NCBI RefSeq assembly: GCF_003287895.1
Contig: NZ_CP030280.1
Coordinates: forward strand, 2,917,501-2,981,500
Direction of reading: 5' to 3'
Length of the DNA stretch: 64,000 nucleotides
Source: Blautia argi
Lineage (GTDB): Bacteria; Bacillota; Clostridia; Lachnospirales; Lachnospiraceae
The notes beneath the pieces were generated by a model. It did no database searches. It worked only from the letters and a program-made list of their open reading frames with translations, and was not told the DNA's origin. Shown in pieces: positions 45,595 to 54,212 of the stretch. Numbering within the stretch: position 1 is the stretch's first letter; each line of letters begins with the position of its first letter. Both the position numbers and the translations under genes were made by a program.

Positions 45595-46440
45595 TCAGCC
45601 TTTTACAGAGCCGGTCATACCTGCTACGAACTGTTTCTGCATGACAAAGAAAAGAATGGCTGTAGGCAATGTTGCAAGAACAACTGCGGTCATCATCATA
45701 CCGTAGTCAGGTGTGTAAGAAGAACCCATTGCAGAAATTACCAACGGCAGTGTTCTTTTTTCCTCTGACTGCAAGGCAATCAACGGCCACAGATAATTGT
45801 TCCAACTTGTCATAAAAGTTACCACAATCGCAGCCGCATAAGTGGATTTCATGGTAGGCATATAAATTCTTGTGAAAATTTTAAATTCTCCAAGTCCGTC
45901 AATTCTGGAAGCCTCGATTAATTCCTTTGGAAAGGTCTTTGTATTCTGACGGAAAAAGAAAATCAAAAATGCAGTTGCCACTGCAATAATAACGACAGAA
46001 CCGGAGGTGTTCAGTCCGATAAGCTTCAGCACAGGAATGTCATTAAACTTTCCGAATAAACGGAACAGAGGCACCATAAGCGCTGCAAAAGGAACCATCA
46101 TGGACAGCAGCACAATATTAAATACCCGATCTCTTGCTTTGCTTTTATACACCTCGAAGGCATATCCTGCTGCTGAGGAAACAACCATTGCCAGCGTTGT
46201 TGTCACTATCGCAATTACAAGAGAATTTTTAAACGCCTGAAAATACTGTAAATCAGATTCCATTAAGTGATTGAAATTTTCCAGAAAATAGGTTCCCGGA
46301 AGCAATGTTCCTTTTGTTACATCTACGGATTTATTTGTTGCTGCAATTACCATCCAGAAAAACGGAAATACAGAAATCACAGATAAAATTGTCAAAATAA
46401 TATATTGAAGCCCATTCATGGCTTTTGACTTCTTACTCAT
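45595..46440 (-). CDS. Carbohydrate ABC transporter permease (MalG type)
   Basis: 281 residues, six membrane helices, EAA loop at ~residue 180 (ELIEASRIDGLGEFKIFTRIYMPTM). Second permease of the CUT1 importer in the arabinogalactan locus; ATG overlaps the preceding permease stop by 4 nt. Predicted cargo is a galacto- or arabinogalacto-oligosaccharide, by context only. Confidence 0.95.
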   Translation of the reverse strand: MSKKSKAMNGLQYIILTILSVISVFPFFWMVIAATNKSVDVTKGTLLPGTYFLENFNHLMESDLQYFQAFKNSLVIAIVTTTLAMVVSSAAGYAFEVYKSKARDRVFNIVLLSMMVPFAALMVPLFRLFGKFNDIPVLKLIGLNTSGSVVIIAVATAFLIFFFRQNTKTFPKELIEASRIDGLGEFKIFTRIYMPTMKSTYAAAIVVTFMTSWNNYLWPLIALQSEEKRTLPLVISAMGSSYTPDYGMMMTAVVLATLPTAILFFVMQKQFVAGMTGSVKG

Positions 46441-47316
46441 TCCTTGTCACCTACTTTCAACTGAATAAAGGATAATACTACAATCAGAACTACAATTACA
46501 AAGGATACAGCCGCTGCATATCCAAAGTTCGGCTGATACTTAAACAGCAGGTTATAAATATACTGTGAAATGGTAATCGTAGTATTGGCAGGTCCTCCCT
46601 GTGTAATATTCATGGGTTCGTCGAAAAGCTGCAACGTACCAATGGTGGAGTTAATGGTCGTAAAAAGAATAATCGGCTTTAACAGCGGCAGTGTCATATA
46701 ACGGAATTTTTGAAAACCGGTTGCCCCGTCAATGGACGCCGCTTCATAGATAGAATCATCGATACTCTGCAAGCCTGACAAATAGAAAATCATATTGTAT
46801 CCGGTCCATCTCCAGGTAATGGCTATGATAATCAGAAGCCTTGCAAAACCTGTACTGGTAAGCCAGTTAATAGGCTGAGAAATCAGATGCAGGTTCATCA
46901 AAATACCATTGACAAAACCATCGTTTGCAAACAAACTTTTAAAGATAATGGAGTATGCAACCAGTGACGTTACACATGGAAGAAAAATTGCTGTACGAAA
47001 CAGACCTCTGCATTTCAGCTTTTTATTATTCAGCATAGAAGAAATGGCCAGAGCCAGTAAAATCATAACCGGAACCTGTACAAGCAAAAACAATACGGTA
47101 TTAAACAACGCCTTTTGAAAAGTGGAATCCGTCAGCAGTCTTTGATAGTTTGCCACTCCTCCAAATTTAAGATTATTGGCAACACCTGTCTGAAATGATG
47201 TAAGAAATGCCTGCACCATGGGATAAAACACAAAAGCAACGATCAATATCAGGCTGGGAATCACAAACAGCCAGGCTCTGCCATTTAGTCTTTTCTGTAT
47301 ACTTTTTTTCCTTCAT
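46437..47316 (-). CDS. Carbohydrate ABC transporter permease (MalF type), probable frameshift at the 5' end
   Basis: The clear coding frame begins at 47264 as VIPSLILIVAFVFYPMVQAF and carries the EAA loop SIYEAASIDGATGFQKFRY. The natural start is the ATG at 47316 (GGAGG ten bases upstream), reading MKEKK; that frame is one base out of register. If the seven-A run (plus-strand T run 47303-47309) had eight bases, the protein would start MKEKKSIQKRLNGRAWLFVIP, a normal N-terminus for this family of ~293 residues. First permease of the CUT1 importer. Confidence 0.88.
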
Positions 47317-47346
47317 TTTTCCAGTTCCTCCTTTGGGGATTCTATG

Positions 47347-47384
47347 CAAAAGGAGCGCTGCCTGTGTTGTTGTACAGCGCTCCC
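47347..47384 (-). terminator. Intercistronic hairpin between binding protein and permease
   Basis: GGAGCGCTG pairs with CAGCGCTCC around a 14-nt loop, then TTTTG on the minus strand. It mirrors the hairpin at the same place in the 25.7-kb transporter operon. Confidence 0.7.
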
Positions 47385-47406
47385 TTTTCCCTTTTCTGCC
47401 TCTGTT

Positions 47407-48730
47407 TTACTGTGCTACAGCGGCTTCTGCCTGTGCCTGATAATCCTTTAATGTGCTGTCAACGTCTGCACCATTTACAATTGCCTGTACGGCTTCTGTC
47501 ATTAAATCTTCAATCGCATATGTGTTCAAACCATAGTTTACAGACGGAACCTTGCTTGTCCAGTCAGCGAAATCACCGAAGATTTCCTGTCCGCCAAAGA
47601 ATTCACTTGGTTTAGAGTAGTTTTCTGCTTCAGAAGCTGCATTTAAGGTACTTACCAGTGTAATATCTTCTGCCAATGTGTTCATCAGATCTACATTTCC
47701 TGCAAAGGTATCCTTTAAGAAGTCTTTGGCAAGATCTTCATTTCCTACATTTTTCAGTACATACCAGCCACCGCCGCCCGATGGAGGAAGCATTTACAGA
47801 GTCTTTGTTGTTATCCATTCTTGGGAATGGAGCAACTCCCCATTTCCCGCTCTGGTCTTCTGCCTTCTGAATAGAAGGAGCAATCCAGCAGCCTGTCGGT
47901 ACGGTTGCAACCTCTCCGCTGTTAAATGCGCCTACAAACTGATCCCAGTCAAACACCTGTTTGGAAATTCCGGAATCAACCAGTTCCTTATATACTTCAA
48001 TGGCATCTTTCAATCCCTGATTGTTATCAATAGAAACTTTTCCGTCTTCATCTGTGTACCAGGTACCTGCACTCTGCATCATCATACGAATCTGACCGAT
48101 ATCACTCGGATCCAGAGTCAGCATATAAACACCACATTTTTCCTGTACTGCTTTACCGATTTCAATATATTTATCCCAGGTCAGATCCTGCATATCTTCC
48201 TGTGTATATCCTGCCTGTTCGATTAAATCTGTACGGTAAAAGGTTGCTGCCACACCACTGTCAAATGGAACGCCATAGACTGTTCCGTCTACCTGGTTTA
48301 CCGCTGTTTTGTAGCTTGCAAAGTCGTCCTGATTTACAATATCGGATAAATCTGCAAATTCATCAGGATAAGAGGTCAAATAGCCCTGTGCCTTATAGTC
48401 CTCAATCAATACAATATCTGGAAGTCCGTCATAAGAACCTGAGGAAAGACTTGTGTTCAGTTTGGCTACAATATCGTCCTGTGCCATGGTAACCACGTTT
48501 ACTTCCACGTCCGGGTTTTCCTTCTGATACATTTCTTTTGCGTCCTGAGCTGCTTTAATATTAAAAGCTTCGTCCCATGCCCAGATTGTAAGTTCATCTT
48601 TCTTTCCGCTCTCTTCTGTAGCTTCCTTTCCTGCATCGGCTGTCTTCTTTTCCTCTGTACCTCCGCATGCGGTCATTCCAAGTACCATGGATGATGCCAA
48701 TACCAGGGCAAACACTTTCTTTAATTTCAT
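47407..48730 (-). pseudogene. Extracellular sugar-binding lipoprotein, frameshifted
   Basis: N-terminal lipoprotein signal MKLKKVFALVLASSMVLGMTACG with Cys ~22. Family 1 solute-binding features follow (DELTIWAWDEAFNIKAAQDA; VPFDSGVAATFYRTDLI; VPTGCWIAPSIQ). At NASSIG the frame shifts: one G too many in the run at 47777-47779 (plus strand CCC). Deleting it gives SSIGGGGWYVLKNVGNEDLA and a ~440-residue intact protein ending at 47407. Substrate receptor of the importer next to the arabinogalactan enzymes. Confidence 0.9.
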
Positions 48731-48944
48731 GACTTTTTCCTCCCTTTTCGCTTCGCGCTTCCTGCGCCTTTCTTAATTTCTGAATTTATTTTAGCATGAA
48801 AGTTTGGAAAACCTTTAGGATTATATCTGTCTGATTTTTTAATATTTTTATTTTTCACAGAAAGATTTTGGATTTTTTTTGTGTTTTTGGACTTTTTTCT
48901 TTTAACAGAATTTCTTAATCTGTAAAACATATTTTTTCACGAAC

Positions 48945-48986
48945 AAAAAACACCGTCCCCGCAGTTTTATCTCTGCAAAAACAGTG
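48945..48986 (-). terminator. Intrinsic terminator of tRNA-Lys
   Basis: CACTGTTTTTGCAG pairs with CTGCGGGGACGGTG (several G-U pairs) and is followed by TTTTTT on the minus strand, just after the tRNA. Confidence 0.75.
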
Positions 48987-48995
48987 CTTTTCAAT

Positions 48996-49067
48996 GCGCC
49001 TTCAGGGACTCGAACCCTGGACAAATAGATTAAGAGTCTACTGCTCTACCAACTGAGCTAAAGGCGC
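48996..49067 (-). tRNA. tRNA-Lys (anticodon CTT)
   Basis: 72 nt cloverleaf: acceptor GCGCCTT/AAGGCGC, D arm with AGCTCAGTTGGTAGAGC, anticodon stem TAGA/TCTA with loop CTCTTAA (CTT), T arm with GGTTCGAGTCC. No CCA is encoded. Single transcription unit with its own promoter and terminator. Confidence 0.97.
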
Positions 49068-49102
49068 TTGGTATTTAATTTGTATCGCTCAATGCAAAAA
49101 GT

Positions 49103-49131
49103 ATTATAACTGATTGATTTACAAAATGCAA
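49103..49131 (-). promoter_or_regulatory. Promoter of tRNA-Lys
   Basis: On the minus strand TTGCAT (49126-49131), 17-bp spacer, perfect TATAAT (49103-49108), 36 nt before the tRNA. Confidence 0.8.
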
Positions 49132-49194
49132 GCTTGTTTTTATATTTTTTATGTTTTTTTATAGATACATTTTAGAATTTCTTTACATATTTTT

Positions 49195-49246
49195 AAAAAA
49201 GGGCTGCGACAAAGTATATTTCAATATGCTTGAGGCATGCCGCAGC
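49195..49246 (-). terminator. Intrinsic terminator of galK
   Basis: GCTGCGGCA pairs with TGTCGCAGC at the base of a long, imperfect A+T-rich stem, followed by CCTTTTTT on the minus strand, 29 nt after the galK stop. Confidence 0.65.
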
Positions 49247-49274
49247 GCCTGCTTTTACTTACTTCTGCCTTTTT

Positions 49275-50519
49275 TTATTTTTCCAAATGAATTGCGCCGT
49301 ACTTTCTGATATTCAGCGGATAAATATTTTCTCTGCTCACATATTCAGAGAGATAGTTTACATATTCTTCCACATCTTCCTGGGCAATAATACTCATAAT
49401 CACCCCGGCAAATCCGCCGCCATGCACTCGGCAGCAGCCTCTTCCTGCTTTTTTCAGGAAAAATTCGGTAAGCGCCAGATACAAAGTAATTTTCTGCTCC
49501 TTATAATTTGCCAGAGAGCAGCAGTTCTGTAAAAGTTCCCAGGAGGAACGTCCGGATTCGTCCAGGATTTTCAGAAGTTTTTCCCCTTCTCCTCTGCCGA
49601 TTGCCTCTGCCGCCTGGTTTACTCTGTCGTTTTCTGTGAAGAAGTGGAAGGCTCTTAAAATTCCCCTGTCATTTTCACATTCTTCTAAAATTTCCGGAAG
49701 TTTTTCCATCAGGCTTTCCATGTTGGTTTCGCAAAGTCTGGAAACCCCAAGACGCGCTGCGATTTCTTTCATTTCTGCTGGTACGTCGCTGTATTCCTGG
49801 CTTAAATCTGCGTGTCCTTTTCCTGTGTTTACAATCACCAGACGGTAGCCAAAATCTTCAAATCCAAAATCCACTTTTTCATATGCCACATCTTCGGAAA
49901 AGTCCAATAAAACAGCGCCGCCAACTGCACATGCCATCTGGTCCATAAGACCTGATGCCTTATCCCAGAAATGATTTTCTGCATACTGACCGATTTTTGC
50001 ATAAGAAGCGTAGTCCATTTTTCCCTCATTAAAGAAATAATTAATCATGGAACAAATCAGCATCTCAAAGGAAGCAGAAGAGCTGACACCCGCAGAGCTG
50101 ATAACCTCTGTGGAAATATACGCTCTGAAACCGGAAATCTGAAATCCAAATTCCTGTACTGCTTTTATCATTCCTGCAACCAGGGATACGGTTCCATGGT
50201 TTTTTGGCACTTTATCTACTTCTGTAATATCAATGACCACCTTCTTGTCATAACCCTCGCTGATGATTTCCACAAGATTGCTGTGATTTGGAAAGGCTGC
50301 GCCTATGGTATCCATACTAATGCTGGCAGCAATGACTTTTCCGCCATTGTGGTCTGTATGATTTCCCACGATTTCGGTTCTTCCCGGTGCAGAGAAAAAT
50401 TCCATCTCACTACTGTGGTAGTATTTTTTATAATTCTGCGCCAGACTTTCAAAGCGGGCGCTGCTTTTTTCTGTTTCTCCGTACACTTCTTTTAAAAACA
50501 TCTGATTTGGTATCTGCAT
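49275..50519 (-). CDS. galK: Galactokinase
   Basis: 414 residues of the GHMP kinase superfamily. The galactokinase signature GRTEIVGNHTDHNGG is at ~residue 46-60, the ATP-binding VISSAGVSSSASFEM at ~138-152, and the C-terminal GRGCCRVHGGGFAGVIM motif at ~355. Converts galactose to galactose 1-phosphate, first step of the Leloir pathway; galT/galE are not in the window. Divergent from an AraC regulator and close to the arabinogalactan locus, which would deliver galactose. Confidence 0.95.
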   Translation of the reverse strand: MQIPNQMFLKEVYGETEKSSARFESLAQNYKKYYHSSEMEFFSAPGRTEIVGNHTDHNGGKVIAASISMDTIGAAFPNHSNLVEIISEGYDKKVVIDITEVDKVPKNHGTVSLVAGMIKAVQEFGFQISGFRAYISTEVISSAGVSSSASFEMLICSMINYFFNEGKMDYASYAKIGQYAENHFWDKASGLMDQMACAVGGAVLLDFSEDVAYEKVDFGFEDFGYRLVIVNTGKGHADLSQEYSDVPAEMKEIAARLGVSRLCETNMESLMEKLPEILEECENDRGILRAFHFFTENDRVNQAAEAIGRGEGEKLLKILDESGRSSWELLQNCCSLANYKEQKITLYLALTEFFLKKAGRGCCRVHGGGFAGVIMSIIAQEDVEEYVNYLSEYVSRENIYPLNIRKYGAIHLEK

Positions 50520-50617
50520 ATCGAACTCTCCTTTTTATGTTCTGCTGTTCTTTGCCTTTTATTATACCTGTTTTTTTTATACTTTCCATGAAAATGCTGC
50601 TCAAAACCAGGAATATA

Positions 50618-50646
50618 TTGCGCTTTTTTTTAAATTATAGTATTAT
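50618..50646 (+). promoter_or_regulatory. Promoter of the AraC regulator gene
   Basis: TTGCGC (50618-50623), 17-bp spacer, TATTAT (50641-50646), 52 nt upstream of the ATG at 50698. A TATAAT on the minus strand in the same 178-nt gap is a likely -10 for galK. Confidence 0.55.
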
Positions 50647-50697
50647 ATAAAGAATATTTAGAATTATATTGAGATATTTTATGAATTGGAGAAGCTG

Positions 50698-51597
50698 ATG
50701 CAGATTGTCACAAATCAATTTCAAAAAGAATTAAAAGAACATGGGGATTATGCCTTTCCTCTTCTGATAAGTCAGGAAAAGCTTTCCAAATATGAATCCG
50801 GCTCCTTTCTCTGGCACTGGCACCCGGAAATCGAACTTACTTATATTACGAAAGGCGAAATGATTTACAAGGTCAATCACAATACCTACCATTTACAAAA
50901 GGGCGACGGTCTGTTTGGCAATACGGGAACTCTCCACATGGGCTGCCAGTATGGACGCCAGGACTGTGAATACACTTCTGTCACCTTTGATCCCAGATTG
51001 ATTTATGGCTATGAGGGAAGCCTGATGTACCAGAAATATGTTAAGCCTCTGCTGCAGAACTTTGCCCTGCCTGCCATACATTTAAACGGCTCCCAGGACT
51101 GGCACACACCTGCTCTGCAGCTCATTACAAACATGCTGCAGACCACCCGTGAGGAATCCCGGACTTTTGAGATGGATATGATAATTCTGCTGGAGCAATT
51201 CTGGAGGCTACTGTTTCTGCATGGAAGCTCTGCACCGGAGGAAACGCCTTTGGATAAGCGCAATTATGAAAGAATCCGGCAGATTCTGTCCTATATTGAA
51301 AACAATTATGCCTCTGAACTGACGCTGGACCATATTGCCCAAAGTATACATCTGTGCAAAAGTGAATGTTCCCGTATGTTTAAAAAGTATATGAAAATGT
51401 CCCTTTTTGAATTTATCTTACAGTATCGAATTGAAAAAAGCATTGAATATCTTGGAAACAGTAACTACTGTATAACGGAAATTGCCCATCTGGTGGGATT
51501 TCATGACTCGAATTATTTTACTAAGGTCTTTCGGGAGCAAAAGGGGTGTCCGCCTTCACGGTTTCGTAGGAATATGGGGAGTGTGCGGGAAGTTTAG
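50698..51597 (+). CDS. AraC-family regulator with cupin sensor domain
   Basis: 299 residues from the ATG at 50698, six bases after GGAG; a TTG at 50686 is possible. The N-terminal cupin (~30-130) has FLWHWHPEIELTYITKGEM and LQKGDGLFGNTGTLHM. Two helix-turn-helix units occupy ~200-295 (LDHIAQSIHLCKSECSRMFKK; IAHLVGFHDSNYFTKVFRE). Such regulators respond to sugars. Divergent position beside galK suggests control of galactose use, which is inference. Confidence 0.92.
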   Translation: MQIVTNQFQKELKEHGDYAFPLLISQEKLSKYESGSFLWHWHPEIELTYITKGEMIYKVNHNTYHLQKGDGLFGNTGTLHMGCQYGRQDCEYTSVTFDPRLIYGYEGSLMYQKYVKPLLQNFALPAIHLNGSQDWHTPALQLITNMLQTTREESRTFEMDMIILLEQFWRLLFLHGSSAPEETPLDKRNYERIRQILSYIENNYASELTLDHIAQSIHLCKSECSRMFKKYMKMSLFEFILQYRIEKSIEYLGNSNYCITEIAHLVGFHDSNYFTKVFREQKGCPPSRFRRNMGSVREV

Positions 51598-51607
51598 TGT
51601 TCTATTT

Positions 51608-51754
51608 TTACTTCTTTTTCACCCGCACCGTCCCCAGGGTCTTTTCCACCTCTTCTATGGATTTTAACACCTCTGCCGACTTTTTCCCGGTTCTGCGGCT
51701 CTCATATGCCCACTGAAAAAGCGCGCTCTGTATACTGCCTTTTTTCCTTGCCAT
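51608..51754 (-). CDS. Small basic protein of unknown function
   Basis: 48 codons from ATG at 51754: begins MARKKGSIQSALFQWAYE, continues SRRTGKKSAEVLKSIEEVEK and ends VRVKKK. Codon use looks genuine and composition is strongly basic at both ends. In-frame GTG codons just upstream (51760, 51766) could be the start. It lies downstream of trmB on the same strand. No family recognised. Confidence 0.45.
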   Translation of the reverse strand: MARKKGSIQSALFQWAYESRRTGKKSAEVLKSIEEVEKTLGTVRVKKK

Positions 51755-51826
51755 ACGCACCTGCACAAAATCTCTTTTCTATATCCTATGCCCCATATAT
51801 TTCCCGGTGCAGCCTTGATTTCGCCT

Positions 51827-52480
51827 TTATCTGGCTGCAATCAGCTTATGTATGGGATTTCCCATGGAAGAGAATTTCTCTTCGTATTCTGTCATCACAT
51901 TTCCCTCATTTAACAAAGGGTCATGGTGTAAATCAAAGGTGTGTGCAACCAGATGCCACTTGGTTTCCTGAATCTCCTCTAAAGAAAACTCAAAGAGAGG
52001 ACGATTGTCTGTCTTAAATTCTATCACGCCATCCTCTGCCAGAATCTGGTCATACCGCTCCAGAAACTGTCTGGAAGTCAATCTGCGCTTTGCATGGCGT
52101 TCCTTTGGCCATGGGTCTGAAAAATTCAGGTAAATTTTCCCCACCTCTCCTTTTTCAAAAATAAGAGGAAGCTCTCTGGCGTCCATACGGATAAAAAACA
52201 GATTCCCGGGAAGCGTACCCTGCGCTTCTCTCTCCTCCATTTTCTGCAACGCCCGCAGCAGCACACTGTCATACATCTCAATTCCGATGAAATTTGTATC
52301 CGGATTTTTCTCTGCCATATCCATGATAAATCTGCCCTTTCCCATACCCACCTCAATGGAAATGGAATGACTGTTTCCAAAGATCTCCTGCCATTTTCCT
52401 TTTTTCTCCTGTACGTTGTGAATAACATATTTGCTCTCTTCAATGGCGTCCTTTGCGCCCGGTATATTTCTAAGCCTCAT
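51827..52480 (-). CDS. trmB: tRNA (guanine-N7-)-methyltransferase
   Basis: 217 residues, standard TrmB length. S-adenosylmethionine site SISIEVGMGKGRFIMDMA (~residue 39-56), NFIGIEMYDSVLLRAL, and the TrmB-specific FSDPWPKERHAKRRLTS (~residue 120-136). Makes m7G46 in tRNA. Own promoter upstream. Confidence 0.96.
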   Translation of the reverse strand: MRLRNIPGAKDAIEESKYVIHNVQEKKGKWQEIFGNSHSISIEVGMGKGRFIMDMAEKNPDTNFIGIEMYDSVLLRALQKMEEREAQGTLPGNLFFIRMDARELPLIFEKGEVGKIYLNFSDPWPKERHAKRRLTSRQFLERYDQILAEDGVIEFKTDNRPLFEFSLEEIQETKWHLVAHTFDLHHDPLLNEGNVMTEYEEKFSSMGNPIHKLIAAR

Positions 52481-52518
52481 TGGGTCTTCCTGCCTTTCGT
52501 GATGATTTTTATCTTAAA

Positions 52519-52548
52519 AGTATAGCTGATATATAGGAAGGTTTTCAA
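52519..52548 (-). promoter_or_regulatory. Promoter of trmB
   Basis: On the minus strand TTGAAA (52543-52548), 18-bp spacer, TATACT (52519-52524), 39 nt before the trmB ATG. Confidence 0.65.
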
Positions 52549-52772
52549 GAGAAAGTTCTGATGTTTTCTGCAGTTCTGGAAATTTTCCGCATCTCTTCCC
52601 TGCAGTGAGCCTGCCGATTTCCTGCCTGCCTTAATCCGTTCCTGTTATATACTCCAAAAAAATTCCCCTTTCTTCTCAAGGCTATTCGCCCAAAATTATA
52701 AATATTTCCCTTTTTTTCTCTGTATTTCTATTCACTCTACCTAATTTTCCCAAAATCAAAATACAATTTCAT

Positions 52773-52801
52773 ATGACTTTTTTCCCAAAATGGTGTATGA
52801 T
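52773..52801 (+). promoter_or_regulatory. Candidate promoter of the V-ATPase operon
   Basis: ATGACT (52773-52778), 17-bp spacer, TATGAT (52796-52801), 37 nt upstream of the first V-ATPase ATG. The 52481-52837 gap (357 bp) otherwise holds the trmB promoter and A+T/C-rich sequence with no open reading frame I can support. Confidence 0.5.
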
Positions 52802-52837
52802 AAACAGTGCAGAATATATCATGAAGGAGGAGAGCCT

Positions 52838-53149
52838 ATGGAAGACATTATCAGCAAGCTTGCAGAAATAGAAGCTGCCGCCTCGCATATTATGGACGAT
52901 GTTACAGAACAAAAGAAACAGCTCGCCCTGGAATATGAGGAATCCATTCAGAAATTTGATGATACCATAGACAAGGAGGTTCAGAAAAAATCTGAGAATA
53001 TCCGCCAAAAGCTGGAAATTCAGATGAAAGACGAACTGGCAAAGCAGCGCTCTGAAACAGAGGCTGTCTTAAATCAGATGGAAACCTATTATGAAGAACA
53101 CCATACCCAACTGGCACAGCAAATCTATGACAAAATATTAAGGAAGTGA
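52838..53149 (+). CDS. V-type ATPase peripheral-stalk subunit G/H-like
   Basis: 103 residues from ATG 52838, which has a GGAGGAG site; an upstream in-frame start would add residues with no family likeness. Almost entirely one Glu/Lys/Gln-rich helix (EDIISKLAEIEAAASHIMDD onward), like archaeal-type subunit H/G that pairs with subunit E in the stator stalk. First gene of the operon, 4 nt before subunit C. Confidence 0.8.
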   Translation: MEDIISKLAEIEAAASHIMDDVTEQKKQLALEYEESIQKFDDTIDKEVQKKSENIRQKLEIQMKDELAKQRSETEAVLNQMETYYEEHHTQLAQQIYDKILRK

Positions 53150-53153
53150 TAAA

Positions 53154-54194
53154 ATGGGAAGTCTGCTTTCATACAGCGGTCTGTCCACGAAAATCCGGGC
53201 CATGCAGAGCAAGCTGATACAGGAAAGACAGTATCAGGAAATTTCCCAGCTTGAGTCTGTAACCCAGGTGGTTGCCTATCTGAAAAAGCAGCCGGGGTTT
53301 GCGGATTTCTGGGCTGACCTTGACGAAAACAGCCTGCACAGAGGCGATATTGAAAAGCTTCTGGTTCATACCATACATCAGAATTTTGCCAAGCTGTACC
53401 GCTTTGCCAACCCCCAGCAGAGAACCTTTATGGCGTTGTATTTCAAACGCTATGAGCTTTCTGTCATGAAGGACTGCCTCAGAAAAGTTTTTGACAAGGG
53501 ACATGCAGATTTGGATTTATCCCTGTTTAAAGACTTTTTCAACCGACACTCCAAGTTGGACATCGAAAAGCTGGCAGGTTCATCAACGGTAGAGGAGTTT
53601 ATCAACAATCTGCAGGGTTCTGAATACTACGCCCCCTTAAAAAAACTGGGCGGGGACTACATGCCTGGCATTTTTGACTATGGTATGGCGCTAGATCAGT
53701 ATTATTTTGCAAATATCTGGTCTGTAAAAGAAAAACTGTTTAAAAAACGGGATTTAGAAGAAATCACCAAAGCCTATGGCAATAAATTTGACATGCTGAA
53801 TCTCCAGTGGATTTACCGTTCCCAAAAATATTACCATATGACGCCGGCAGATATCTATGCCCTTCTCATTCCGGTTCACTACCGCCTTACAAGAAAGGAG
53901 ATCTCCGCTCTTGTGGAAGCAGCGGACGAAACGGAGTTTGGAAGGATTCTGGATACTACCTATTATAAGAAACGCTTCCCTGCCCTTGCCCCGGAGAAGC
54001 TGGAGGATTTCTACAACCTGAATCTGAAAATGATTCTGGAAACAGAGGCAAGAAAATATCCACACTCAGTAATTATGATTTACTCATACCTTTATCACAA
54101 GGAACATGAGGTTGACAGACTGACCACAGCCATTGAATGTGTCCGCTACGGACTGTCACCTGCTGAGATTATGGATTATATAGAAAAGACTTAA
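53154..54194 (+). CDS. ntpC: V-type ATPase subunit C (d-type)
   Basis: 346 residues, mostly helical, of the V-ATPase subunit C/d (AC39) family: starts GSLLSYSGLSTKIRAMQSKL and contains FANPQQRTFMALYFKRYELS and NLQWIYRSQKYYHMTPADIY. It links the central stalk to the membrane K ring. Follows the stalk subunit by 4 nt. Confidence 0.92.
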   Translation: MGSLLSYSGLSTKIRAMQSKLIQERQYQEISQLESVTQVVAYLKKQPGFADFWADLDENSLHRGDIEKLLVHTIHQNFAKLYRFANPQQRTFMALYFKRYELSVMKDCLRKVFDKGHADLDLSLFKDFFNRHSKLDIEKLAGSSTVEEFINNLQGSEYYAPLKKLGGDYMPGIFDYGMALDQYYFANIWSVKEKLFKKRDLEEITKAYGNKFDMLNLQWIYRSQKYYHMTPADIYALLIPVHYRLTRKEISALVEAADETEFGRILDTTYYKKRFPALAPEKLEDFYNLNLKMILETEARKYPHSVIMIYSYLYHKEHEVDRLTTAIECVRYGLSPAEIMDYIEKT

Positions 54195-54212
54195 TACCTC
54201 GGAGGTGATTAC

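Noticed and set aside
47407..48730. Programmed frameshifting in the sugar-binding protein gene
   Set aside because: There is no slippery heptamer with a following pseudoknot at the break, and binding proteins are not known to use it; an extra G in GGG is simpler.
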